DNA of 64,000 bases, taken from the NCBI GenBank assembly GCA_021792235.1, contig JAJYVC010000001.1, positions 1-64,000 on the forward strand, read 5' to 3'. Position numbers and translations under genes: made by a program. Source of the DNA: Microcaldota archaeon (GTDB lineage Archaea; Micrarchaeota; Micrarchaeia; Micrarchaeales; CABMGC01). Shown here piece after piece: positions 34,419-41,551 of this stretch (within the stretch, counting starts at the first letter, position 1; every line of letters starts with the position of its first letter). Below the pieces are notes generated by a model. It had not been told where the DNA came from, ran no database searches, and worked only from the letters and a program-made list of their open reading frames with translations.

Positions 34419-34480
34419 GCCTTCACCAATATATTAAAGTATTTATTATCCATCTAGTACTAAACTATTTTAATCCATAA

Positions 34481-34551
34481 GGGCTCGTAGTCCAGCGGTA
34501 AGACGCTACCCTCACACGGTAGAGATCGGAGTTCGACTCTCCGCGGGCCCA
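34481..34551 (+). tRNA. tRNA-Val (anticodon CAC)
   Basis: Plus strand: acceptor GGGCTCG/CGGGCCC, anticodon stem CTACC/GGTAG around CTCACAC (anticodon CAC), T stem CGGAG/CTCCG around TTCGACT and discriminator A. No intron and no encoded CCA. Its last 22 bases recur exactly at 40426-40447, marking it as an integration site. Confidence 0.95.
34530..34551 (+). repeat. Left attachment repeat within tRNA-Val (pair A)
   Basis: The 3' end of tRNA-Val from the T arm to the discriminator is identical over 22 bp to 40426-40447. Integrases of the tyrosine type commonly use this part of tRNA genes as attachment sites. Confidence 0.8.
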
Positions 34552-34629
34552 ATCTATCAACGTGAATAGTATCAATTTTAATAATCTTGAATCCTGCACC
34601 TTCAAATAAAGTTGTTTGTACATTTTAAT

Positions 34630-34871
34630 TTAAAACTTCTTATCATCGCTAAATAGATTTACAAGTTTAAGTAGCTGCTCATTTTCTGCACGTTCTTCGC
34701 CAGCGTTGAGCCTTCTCTTTATATGGTCCCTAAGCTGATCTATCTCATTTGTGTTAATTTCATTGTTCTCATCTACAACTTATCTATCCCTCTGATAAAA
34801 GAAACTATTTGATCTTGAAGTGCAGCTATAAGTTCATTTAGAGATAGCTTCTTAAGTTGTTCAAATACCAT
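34630..34871 (-). pseudogene. Small helical protein gene with a frameshift
   Basis: The minus-strand ATG at 34871 opens 32 codons (MVFEQLKKLSLNELIAALQ...) to a TAG at 34773-34775. The adjacent frame continues from there with NEIDQLRDHIKRRLNAGEERA to a TAA at 34630. Joined with a one-base shift it would be a roughly 80-residue, wholly helical charged protein. No family is recognised. The rest of the tRNA-Val to 34630 gap holds no gene. Confidence 0.45.
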
Positions 34872-35282
34872 AACTTCACAGATTTGGTATAGATGTATTT
34901 AAATAAACATTCTTAAAAATCTCCATAAATACCATAAAGACAGGAGCTTGTATTTATATCCGCAAAGCTTCAACAGTGTTTCATAGACATGGAAAACTGT
35001 TCTATTATCATGCAACATGCACGTCTGATCCAGATATTTAGCGAAATCATGATGAATTATTAGCATCTGCTAAATTACAAACAGTGCCTCCTCCGCTTGC
35101 GTCTGCGAATGTTATAGTACAAGCCCCATTAATATTACTGTTTTATCCTTACTGTATAATATCAGATATGTCGAACTGCGGACTCATACCTTAGACAAAC
35201 AAAAGGCAAAAAGTTCTTTTCTAGCTTTATATAGTTACAAAATTGACATCAAATGTGTTGATTTTAGAGTCAAGTAGTAAAC
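34872..35282. other. Gene-poor stretch inside the island
   Basis: This AT-rich stretch has no convincing gene. On the minus strand between about 35040 and 35140 a short frame encodes a Gly/Thr/Asn-rich peptide with two Cys (GACTITFADASGGG...), resembling a scrap of a secreted pilin-like protein. At about 35173-35187 the string gaactgcggactcat matches the tRNA-derived repeat core at 12 of 15 positions. Confidence 0.4.
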
Positions 35283-35310
35283 TATATATATGAAAAAATC
35301 CACAATATGT

Positions 35311-35775
35311 ATGATGAGTATTATGGTAACTAAAACGATAATAGTAGACAAAAAGAATGGAACTATGAAGGGAGTAGAGGATTTAACAATTCGCCCTCCT
35401 ACAAGTGGTGGCTATAAGGGATATTTGGGTTCAGGTCCCGCGAAATGGGAAGTGGAAGCAGATGGTGCACTTGTTAAGGCGCACAGAAGTGGTGCCGGCA
35501 GAGGCAGATCACTGGATACAACCTGGAGGGCGCAGGAGATGACTGAAGACTTCGTTGTAGTAGATACAAAAGGAAAAGAGCTTGTTTCAGGAAAAGCAGG
35601 CGATTACCTCGTAATTTCGGAGACGGGAAAGTATGACTACGGCATGAACGGAGGCACACCAAGACCTGGATGGTATAATTCTGGACTGAAGTTTGAAGTA
35701 GTTAAAAAGGGAGATGAAGAATTCACTAAGTTCGTTGCTTTAAAAGCTGCAGCTAAGGGATCTCTAAGATCCTGA
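35311..35775 (+). CDS. Hypothetical island protein
   Basis: The roughly 154-residue soluble protein is rich in Gly and Lys, with mostly beta-strand propensity and a final helix (FTKFVALKAAAKGS). No cysteines remain after the first dozen residues, there is no signal peptide, and no family is recognised. An upstream ATG at 35290 exists, but the TATA element ctatatata (35282-35290) overlaps it, and that favours ATGs at 35311-35323. It stands alone between decayed genes. Confidence 0.55.
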   Translation: MMSIMVTKTIIVDKKNGTMKGVEDLTIRPPTSGGYKGYLGSGPAKWEVEADGALVKAHRSGAGRGRSLDTTWRAQEMTEDFVVVDTKGKELVSGKAGDYLVISETGKYDYGMNGGTPRPGWYNSGLKFEVVKKGDEEFTKFVALKAAAKGSLRS

Positions 35776-35914
35776 ATATAGCTTAGTTAAATAAGAACCA
35801 ACTTTGACTTAGTATTGAATTTATGGGTAACTTCTGGCATAACTGCTACTATTAAAGGCGTTTTTGTATAAATAGCCAGATTGTGTCTATACACTTATAG
35901 ACACATTACTGCAC

Positions 35915-36414
35915 ATGTCAGATAGGTTGAACCGCAGGCCCATTTTGGAATTTACAACTACAAGAGCGGTGTTCGATTACTTTGGCAGAAAAGGGCGTAA
36001 GGCGAAGAACCTTGCAAGAATTGTATCTTACTATACGGGGCTTTGGACGTAGAATTCCAAGCCAGACATAATTGCGATCAAGAAGATACGACGCTTAAGC
36101 ATACGCGTATTCGAAGGTGGAAAAGAAATGGTGTTTGTTCATCATATACCTGCCAGATATTTTTTGGGTTTTGATATAATCAGCTACGGCGAATTAAAAA
36201 TACCAGTATCAGATCCAGAAAAGACGCTGATTGACCTGTTTTATTACAAGGTAAGGTTTCCGATACAGTATTATGACAGCTTCTCAGAGCTGTTAAAAGG
36301 GAAAAATCACCAAGTATCTCAGGGCCTATGACGGCCATACCAAAAAGGCCGTGCCCAATTTCATAAATAGATACAAAAGGAGCGCAAATTCGGTAAAGTT
36401 GCAAAGCCCGTATT
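35915..36414 (+). pseudogene. AbiEi-like (type IV antitoxin family) protein, broken by a stop codon and a frameshift
   Basis: The frame from ATG 35915 encodes a winged-helix-like start (AVFDYFGRKGRKAKNLARIV), hits a TAG at 36050-36052, then continues in the same frame with IIAIKKIRRLSIRVFEGGK, HHIPARYFLGFDIISYGELKIPVSDPEKTLIDLFYY, the hallmark of the AbiEi C-terminal region. Near 36300 a second shift leads to ITKYLRAYDGHTKKAVPNF in the next frame. Two lesions mean it is inactive. No AbiEii-type nucleotidyltransferase toxin accompanies it. Confidence 0.75.
35928..35950 (+). repeat. Direct repeat, pair B, left copy
   Basis: The 23-bp stretch tgaaccgcaggcccat followed by tttggaa matches 41104-41126 at 21 of 23 positions and shares the CCGCGGGCCCA core (one mismatch) with the tRNA-Val 3' end. 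It lies within the start of the broken AbiEi-like gene. Confidence 0.6.
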
Positions 36415-36538
36415 GACGGACAACATTAACAACGCGCAGGCTGCAACAGCGGCGAAGGGCAAGTGCCATGGTGCTGTAACTCCGCTTGCAAGGAACTGTT
36501 GCGGAAAGGTTTTAATTCAACATGATTAAATATAACTT

Positions 36539-37108
36539 ATGGGATCAGGGCATCACATCTGGGATAAAGCCGCAGCTATTAGGTTGCTTAATGATGATAG
36601 GGAAAGATCTGAAAATGCTGAATTCCTCAAAGACGTCTTAAGGCCAACAAAGCAGGTCATAGTGGACCTTGGCTGCGGTTCCGGGTACTACGCGACAAAG
36701 CTGAAACCTTTCGCATCAATGCTTTATTGCATAGACAGCAGCGAAGAAATGCTGTCTGTGGCACGCGAAAGGGTCCATGGCAAAAACATAACGTTTCTCA
36801 AAGAGGATTCATCCGGGATCTCCCTCTCTAACTACTCAGTAGACATAGTTTTCATGGCAAACTCGTTCCACGACATGGAAGACAAATTCGGCGCAAGCGC
36901 GGAGATCGCCAGGATTCTGAAGCCTAACGGCATTATAATAGTCATTGACTGGAAGAAGGGCTCTAAGCAAAACGCCAAAGAGCATCGCGGGCCTCCTGAC
37001 AGCATACGAATGTCAGAGGCAGAGTATCTTAGGTGGTTTTCCAAGTTCAAAATTAAAGCCAGGTTTGAAGCAGGAACAGACCATTTCGGTCTTGTACTAA
37101 AGAAATAA
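36539..37108 (+). CDS. SAM-dependent methyltransferase (class I)
   Basis: The 189-residue enzyme has motif I VDLGCGSGYYATKL near 43-56, the acidic end of strand 2 in LYCIDSSEEMLSVARER, a post-I region ITFLKEDSSGISLS and IARILKPNGIIIVIDWKKG. The family covers small-molecule and UbiE-like enzymes. It lies within the island 300 bp upstream of the mer genes and on the same strand; a role in mercury, arsenic or selenium methylation is possible but unsupported by a specific motif (no paired catalytic cysteines as in ArsM). Confidence 0.8.
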   Translation: MGSGHHIWDKAAAIRLLNDDRERSENAEFLKDVLRPTKQVIVDLGCGSGYYATKLKPFASMLYCIDSSEEMLSVARERVHGKNITFLKEDSSGISLSNYSVDIVFMANSFHDMEDKFGASAEIARILKPNGIIIVIDWKKGSKQNAKEHRGPPDSIRMSEAEYLRWFSKFKIKARFEAGTDHFGLVLKK

Positions 37109-37124
37109 ATTGGTTCGGCACCAC

Positions 37125-37158
37125 GCCAAAAGAAGCTTCACCAAGAAAAATGGGGCTT
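37125..37158 (+). repeat. 34-nt direct repeat, copy 1
   Basis: The stretch starting gccaaaagaagcttcacc matches 37277-37310 at 28 of 34 positions. Both copies lie in the 304-bp gap between the methyltransferase and the mer genes, which holds no other recognisable feature. Confidence 0.6.
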
Positions 37159-37276
37159 GAGGCTTGGTCGCTATGAAGACAAGATAGCACATCAGACCAC
37201 CATGCACATAGACCTTAGACTGTGCACGCACTTTAGGACAGGCATCTGCACACAGGGTCCAGGCGTCGCATGCATC

Positions 37277-37310
37277 GCCAAACGAAGCCTCACCGAGAAA
37301 AATGGGTTTG
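37277..37310 (+). repeat. 34-nt direct repeat, copy 2
   Basis: The second copy starts gccaaacgaagcctcacc and shares the run gagaaaaatggg with its partner at 37125-37158. Copies are 152 bp apart. Confidence 0.6.
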
Positions 37311-37381
37311 TGTAGACAGCATTGAATAGCGAGCATACCAACTGCCCAATCCTACCCATCTAGGTGTAGCGCATACGTAAC

Positions 37382-37403
37382 GCATATAAATATGATTGAT
37401 CAT
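37382..37403 (+). promoter_or_regulatory. Promoter and candidate operator of the mer operon
   Basis: The TATA element gcatataaata (37382-37392) lies about 26 nt before the ATG at 37413. It is followed at once by the palindrome atgat-tg-atcat (37392-37403), placed between TATA and the start, where binding of the ArsR-type repressor encoded downstream would block transcription. The palindrome match to an ArsR/MerR operator is inference. Confidence 0.4.
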
Positions 37404-37412
37404 TCATATATC

Positions 37413-37928
37413 ATGCAGAAATATCTCGGGGCAACTGGCGCAGTACGCCTTGTGCTAAGTGATAAGCGTTATATGGTCGCATTCGTTTTCGTAGCAATTG
37501 GATTCTCATTGGCGTATTCTCTTCTTCTCTTTAATTCTTCTGTCAACCTCGCATTACCTAAAATAGTTTTCGGATTAAACGCCTATGCTCTTGTATTATC
37601 AACATTCATAGGGGCGCTGCTTGCGCTCTCAATTACGATGAATGCATTCGCCTTTATGAACGGCACAGCTTCTAGCAGGAAACTTGGCGCAGGAGCAGTA
37701 ATAGCAGCCATTATACCAGGCAGCCTGTGCTGCACTTCAGTGATACCAGCAATCCTGGCTGCATTAGGGGCATCGACTTCTACAATAATAGGGACAACAG
37801 GTGCACTGCAAGGACCATTCGCCACCTACGAACCAGAGTTCATAGCAGCCTCAATAGGTATGCTCTTACTAAGCATTTTCCTGGTGTCAAAGAGCATACA
37901 AAAGTGCTGCGCGGTGAGAAAACGATAA
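37413..37928 (+). CDS. Membrane protein with a Cys-Cys motif, candidate mercury transporter
   Basis: The protein of about 171 residues has four or five predicted helices. A Cys-Cys pair sits in IIPGSLCCTSVIPAILAALG at the mouth of a helix, like the Hg(II)-binding pair of MerT, and a second pair ends the protein (IQKCCAVRKR). It is the first gene of the operon with a thioredoxin-like protein, an ArsR regulator and MerA. Overall sequence is not clearly MerT, so this may be an independent solution to Hg(II) uptake or efflux. The start at 37413 is preferred over 37392 because of the TATA spacing. Confidence 0.65.
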   Translation: MQKYLGATGAVRLVLSDKRYMVAFVFVAIGFSLAYSLLLFNSSVNLALPKIVFGLNAYALVLSTFIGALLALSITMNAFAFMNGTASSRKLGAGAVIAAIIPGSLCCTSVIPAILAALGASTSTIIGTTGALQGPFATYEPEFIAASIGMLLLSIFLVSKSIQKCCAVRKR

Positions 37929-37936
37929 ATAAAAAA

Positions 37937-38479
37937 ATGACATTAGCATTCGTAATTGTGGCGTTGATAATTATTAGTGCACTTATTTTGCTGAGTAACC
38001 ATAGCAGCACTACTAGTCAGTCACAAAATGTCACAGTAGGCATGCCTGCGCCGAACTATGGATTTTTCCTAGCGAATGGCTCCGAAGTAAATATTAATAC
38101 GTATAGAGGGAAACCTGTGCTTCTTTGGTTCGTTGCCACATGGTGTTCATCATGCGCCCAAGGAAACGAGGTTATAAACCAGAACTACAATTTCTTCAAA
38201 TCTCATGGTATAACGATAGTGGAATTAGAGCTATACAAAGATCTCGGATACTCAGGTCCTCCGATAGCCGACTTCGTAGATTCATACGCTCTGGAGGCGT
38301 ATTCAAACGGCACAGTAGTCCCTGCTCTGGCAGGCTACAACATGACTGCCGTTTATGATCTGCGCGGCTATCTAGATATATACTACCTACTTGCAAGCAA
38401 CGGGACGGTTCTGTATATAAATGGTTCGCCTTCGGCTACGCTAAGTCAGCTTGAGCAGGCTATAAATAATTCTATGTGA
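37937..38479 (+). CDS. Membrane-anchored thioredoxin-like protein (TlpA/ResA type)
   Basis: The 180-residue protein has an N-terminal anchor helix (residues 3-21), then a TlpA-like domain: VGMPAPNYGFFLANG, GKPVLLWFVATWCSSC with the CxxC redox site near 66-69, and a late VPALAGYNM with the cis-Pro-type loop shifted. It should face outside the cell. The ATG at 37937 follows the previous stop by 8 nt. In a mer operon such a protein may keep thiols reduced or shuttle Hg(II); that role is inferred. Confidence 0.8.
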   Translation: MTLAFVIVALIIISALILLSNHSSTTSQSQNVTVGMPAPNYGFFLANGSEVNINTYRGKPVLLWFVATWCSSCAQGNEVINQNYNFFKSHGITIVELELYKDLGYSGPPIADFVDSYALEAYSNGTVVPALAGYNMTAVYDLRGYLDIYYLLASNGTVLYINGSPSATLSQLEQAINNSM

Positions 38480-38486
38480 GGATTTT

Positions 38487-38819
38487 ATGGATAAGCTGGA
38501 AATAAAAACATTCTTTTTTGCAATAGGTGACTACAGCAGGTTCAAGATACTGTCTGCATTGGCCGAAAAGGAGCTAAATGTAAGCGGAATAGTCTCTGCA
38601 ACAGGCATAGAACAGAGTAACGTATCACACCACATGGAATGCCTCTTGAACTGCGGCTTCGTTGATGTAAGGAGGGAGGGTAGAGCCCGCATTTACAAGG
38701 TAAATAGGGAGGTGCGCCCCATAATCAAAAGTATAATAAAGCATATAGAGAGGTACAAGACCGATATAGTATCGTGCAAAATCGCAAATAAAGAGTATAT
38801 TTCAAAGGTGATTGAATAG
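38487..38819 (+). CDS. merR: ArsR-family regulator of the mer operon
   Basis: The 110-residue winged-helix protein has SRFKILSALAEKELNVSGIVSATGIEQSNVSHHMECLLNCGFVDVRREG in the ArsR arrangement, with Cys residues at the end of the recognition helix region (ECLLNC) and one near the C-terminus (IVSCKIA) that could bind Hg(II). In archaea the mercury regulator is also ArsR-like rather than of the bacterial MerR family, as in Sulfolobus. Its TAG shares bases with the start of merA. Confidence 0.8.
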   Translation: MDKLEIKTFFFAIGDYSRFKILSALAEKELNVSGIVSATGIEQSNVSHHMECLLNCGFVDVRREGRARIYKVNREVRPIIKSIIKHIERYKTDIVSCKIANKEYISKVIE

Positions 38820-40234
38820 AGAATTTCGACTACGTTATATTGGGCCAAGGATCTGCCGCTTTCGCCGCTGCGATAAAAGCCAACGGGCTTGGCAAGAAGA
38901 CAGTAATGATAGGCAAAAATGCCACTGAAGGCACTACTCTTGGCGGTACTTGCCTGAATGTCGGATGTGTTCCGAGCAAGAGGCTTATAACTGTAGCCTC
39001 GTTTTTAGAATCGCTTAAAGATAGAAGGTTCAGAGGCATCGATTATAAATTCAATGGCGATGTTGAGTTAGGTGCGATTGTAAAAGAAAAAGACGATCTC
39101 GTAAATGGTTTTAGGCAAAGCAAATATTCCAATGTGCTTGCCGGGCTCGAAAATGTCACCTATATTGAAGGATTTGGCTCACTGAAAAGTCCTAACATAG
39201 TTTCTGTAGGCAAGAAGGAAATATTAGCTAAGAAGATATTGATAGCAACTGGCGCGAGGGCGAGTGTGCCTGATGTTAAAGGCATAGAAGATATAGAATA
39301 CCTTACCAATGAAACTGCGCTGAAGCTAAAGAAACTGCCAAAGTCGATGATTGTGGTAGGTGGAAGGGCACTTGGATTGGAGTTTGCACAGATGTTTAAC
39401 AGGTTTGGCAGCAAGGTTACGCTGCTCCAGAGGAGTTCCACTATAATACCTGGTTGGGAACCTGAGATCATAAATCATCTTACCAAATACCTGAGAGAGG
39501 AAGGCATAAACATCCAGACAAATGTCACGCTTAATGAGATCGAAGGTGATGGCGGCGCCGTGCGCCTAAAATGCGAGGTGGATGGAAAAGCATCTGTATT
39601 GGAAGCAGAGAAAGTGCTTTTTGCTACAGGCAGAAAACCAAATATCGAGAAGCTTAATCTTGATACTATTGGCATAAGGCAGAACAAGGCTGGGTTTGTA
39701 GAAGTTGATAGAGGTATGCGCACTAATATTGAAGGTGTCTACGCCGCAGGCGATGTTACCGGGGAGCCGATGCTGGAAACGCTGGCGGCGAAGGAAGGCA
39801 CTATTGCTACGCTGAATGCGCTTGATGGCGCAAAGAAGGAAATAAATTTGCTGGAGGTGCCGAAAGCAATATTTACGGATCCTGAAGCGGCCAGCGTCGG
39901 GCTTACGGATGAGGAAGCTGCCGGGAAGAAAATAAGGTGCAACTGCAATGCCCTTCCGCTGGAGCTCGTTGCAAAGGCGGGCATAGTGAGCGATACTAAA
40001 GGGGTCATTAAGATTGTAATAGACAATAAGAGCCATAAGATACTGGGAGTCCACATGCTAGCACCTCACGCCGCTGACCTAATACATGAAGGTGTACTCG
40101 CAGTCAAGTTTGGGCTTACAATAGATGACATAATAGATACTGTCCATGTATTCCCGACGCTGAGTGAAGGGTTCAAGCTAGCCGCGCAGGCTTTCTACCA
40201 GGATATTTCTAAGCTTAGCTGCTGCACAGAATAG
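38816..40234 (+). CDS. merA: Mercuric reductase MerA
   Basis: The flavoprotein reduces Hg(II) to Hg(0) with NAD(P)H. It has the redox motif GGTCLNVGCVPSKRL (Cys about 46 and 51), a second Rossmann domain (IVVGGRALGLEFAQMFNRFG), the FAD motif VYAAGDVTGEP, VFPTLSEGFKLAAQAF and the C-terminal vicinal pair in KLSCCTE that hands Hg(II) to the active site. The latter separates it from lipoamide dehydrogenases. The N-terminal HMA domain is absent. The first FAD strand (NFDYVILGQGSAAF) begins upstream of any ATG/GTG/TTG, at an ATA at 38816 that overlaps the regulator's TAG; the TTG at 38840 would delete this strand. Confidence 0.92.
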   Translation: MENFDYVILGQGSAAFAAAIKANGLGKKTVMIGKNATEGTTLGGTCLNVGCVPSKRLITVASFLESLKDRRFRGIDYKFNGDVELGAIVKEKDDLVNGFRQSKYSNVLAGLENVTYIEGFGSLKSPNIVSVGKKEILAKKILIATGARASVPDVKGIEDIEYLTNETALKLKKLPKSMIVVGGRALGLEFAQMFNRFGSKVTLLQRSSTIIPGWEPEIINHLTKYLREEGINIQTNVTLNEIEGDGGAVRLKCEVDGKASVLEAEKVLFATGRKPNIEKLNLDTIGIRQNKAGFVEVDRGMRTNIEGVYAAGDVTGEPMLETLAAKEGTIATLNALDGAKKEINLLEVPKAIFTDPEAASVGLTDEEAAGKKIRCNCNALPLELVAKAGIVSDTKGVIKIVIDNKSHKILGVHMLAPHAADLIHEGVLAVKFGLTIDDIIDTVHVFPTLSEGFKLAAQAFYQDISKLSCCTE

Positions 40235-40543
40235 CGTAAAATAAGTCAGGACTATTCAGATCGCAGGAAATCCTAACACTGGCTGCTTATATATCCAGGA
40301 CCCGAAGATTAAGTGTGCGAATGCACAGCTTGAAAGCTTATAGCTTTATGATTTAGGTAATAAAATGGAGCTTAGAAAACGACGACAAGAGCTAGAAAAC
40401 GCTAGCCTTACACGCTTAAGACTGAAGTTCGACTCTCCGCGGGCCCATTTCTAAGGCAAATGGTTGAGAACCACAATGATCAAAAATAGAACATAAACCT
40501 AACATATTTAAAGCATAGTCCTCTATAATATATAGATGATAAA
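40235..40543. other. Gene-free stretch at the right end of the element
   Basis: Downstream of merA the 309 bp hold no gene. A short near-repeat (gcttagaaaacg and gctagaaaacg, about 40370-40402) precedes the right tRNA-Val copy at 40426-40447, and a TATA element (catatttaaag, about 40503-40513) precedes the antitoxin gene. Confidence 0.5.
40426..40447 (+). repeat. Right attachment repeat, copy of the tRNA-Val 3' end (pair A)
   Basis: The 22 bp agttcgactctccgcg through ggccca equal the last 22 bases of tRNA-Val at 34530-34551. No D arm or anticodon arm precedes it, so it is only the tail, as expected for a site created by integration. Confidence 0.8.
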
Positions 40544-40789
40544 ATGAATGTCACTCTAAGAGGCAGAGTTCTCCAAGCTCTAGACCAGATAGTAGAAGAA
40601 GGATATGCAAATACCAAATCAGAAGCAATACGATTAGCAATACTGGATTTTGCAGAAAAGCATGAAAGCGAAGATGTCCTTGTCAGTAGAAAACTTGATA
40701 GAATTAACAGGGAAATACGGGAAGGGAAGAGAAAACTGGTAGGAAAGAAGGAAGCTCTGGGTGTCTATGCCAAATACGTTAAGGGATAG
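40544..40789 (+). CDS. Ribbon-helix-helix antitoxin
   Basis: The 81-residue protein starts with an RHH DNA-binding strand and helices (MNVTLRGRVLQALDQIVEEGYANTK then SEAIRLAILDF), followed by a charged helical toxin-neutralising tail. It precedes the RelE-like gene by 2 bp. It probably represses its own promoter. Base composition is more AT-rich than in the chromosomal core. Confidence 0.85.
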   Translation: MNVTLRGRVLQALDQIVEEGYANTKSEAIRLAILDFAEKHESEDVLVSRKLDRINREIREGKRKLVGKKEALGVYAKYVKG

Positions 40790-40791
40790 AC

Positions 40792-41052
40792 TTGTACAAA
40801 CCCAAGTTTGAGAAGGAATGGTCCAGATACTTCTATGCGTTAGATGAAGGCATAAAAGAAAGAGTAGCGAAGAAGATTGATAAGATCTTGGAATATCCAA
40901 ACAAACGACACCTAAAGAAGAGTTCATTCTTTGTAGATGAAGTGGGACAATTCAGAATCGTTTATATGATATTTGAAGAAGATAAGTTAGTAGTATTCTA
41001 TTTTGTAGGAACGCACAAAGAATATGAGAAATGGTACACACAAGAATTCTGA
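40792..41052 (+). CDS. RelE/ParE-family toxin
   Basis: The 86-residue protein has the RelE pattern: YKPKFEKEWSRYFYALDEGIKERVAKKI, LKKSSFFVDEVGQFRIVYMIFEEDKLVVFYFVGTHKEYEKWY. The GxFRIVY strand with the Arg is the usual catalytic region of mRNA-cleaving RelE proteins. It starts at a TTG 2 bp after the antitoxin stop. The pair lies between the right tRNA-Val repeat and the right copy of repeat pair B. Confidence 0.85.
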   Translation: MYKPKFEKEWSRYFYALDEGIKERVAKKIDKILEYPNKRHLKKSSFFVDEVGQFRIVYMIFEEDKLVVFYFVGTHKEYEKWYTQEF

Positions 41053-41103
41053 AAACAGCAAATATAGTTATTCACTATCAGAAGAGTGCTACTTAAAGAT
41101 TCA

Positions 41104-41126
41104 TGAACCGCGGGCCCATCTTGGAA
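41104..41126 (+). repeat. Direct repeat, pair B, right copy
   Basis: The stretch tgaaccgcgggcccatc then ttggaa matches 35928-35950 at 21 of 23 positions and contains the 11-bp core of the tRNA-Val 3' end exactly. It bounds the toxin-antitoxin pair on the right. Confidence 0.6.
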
Positions 41127-41190
41127 AATATGTTGCTAATTTAGTAATTCTGGCTGTCAAGTTATTAAGTTTTATCAGTGCCTAACAATC

Positions 41191-41514
41191 ATGGAATACC
41201 GTATAATCTTTGATTGTCCTGACAACGCAAAGATGATAAATCGGCTCCTTGATGCTGCATCAGGAGCAGGTGCGGGTCGGTTCGGCAACTACACTCGATG
41301 CGCGATAATCACCAAGGGCTACGGCACGTGGAAGTCAGAGCGGGGTTCACATCCCAACATAGGCAAAGTCGGGAAAATATCAAAGGTGAGATCGGCCAAG
41401 ATAGACCTATCATGCGATGCCAAATGCCTGGGTGCTGTCTGCAGTGCGATAAGGAAGGCGCATCCCTACGAGGAACCAAACATCTACGTTGTCAAAGTGG
41501 AGAAATATGCCTGA
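41191..41514 (+). CDS. YqfO/NIF3-type accessory domain protein
   Basis: The 107-residue stand-alone domain has GAGRFGNYTRCAII, GTWKSERGSHPNIGKVGK, VRSAKIDLSC and IRKAHPYEEPNIYVV, matching the PII/CutA-like domain inserted in some NIF3 (YqfO) proteins. Its function is unknown. It lies just to the right of the island and seems to be the first gene of the chromosomal backbone again. Confidence 0.85.
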   Translation: MEYRIIFDCPDNAKMINRLLDAASGAGAGRFGNYTRCAIITKGYGTWKSERGSHPNIGKVGKISKVRSAKIDLSCDAKCLGAVCSAIRKAHPYEEPNIYVVKVEKYA

Positions 41515-41551
41515 AATCTTATCCCACAGCTTTTGAACAAAAGATTCAAGA

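Larger units (their letters stand above)
34552..40447. mobile_element. Putative integrated element at tRNA-Val carrying mercury resistance
   Basis: About 5.9 kb lies between the tRNA-Val 3' end and its exact 22-bp copy. It contains decayed genes, a low gene density at the left end, a methyltransferase and a mer operon. No integrase or other mobility gene is visible, so the element is either a degenerate remnant or was mobilised in trans. A second repeat pair (35928 and 41104) overlaps it, suggesting more than one insertion event. Confidence 0.7.

Noticed and set aside
36420..36538. Short protein between the AbiEi-like wreck and the methyltransferase
   Set aside because: No start codon and frame with plausible composition; treated as decayed sequence.
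38840..40234. Dihydrolipoamide dehydrogenase
   Set aside because: The C-terminal vicinal cysteines and the VFPTLSEGFKLAAQAF segment are MerA hallmarks, and the neighbours fit a mer operon.
40411..40447. A second tRNA-Val gene
   Set aside because: Only the T-arm and 3' acceptor strand are present; no D or anticodon arm precedes them, so it is an attachment-site copy.
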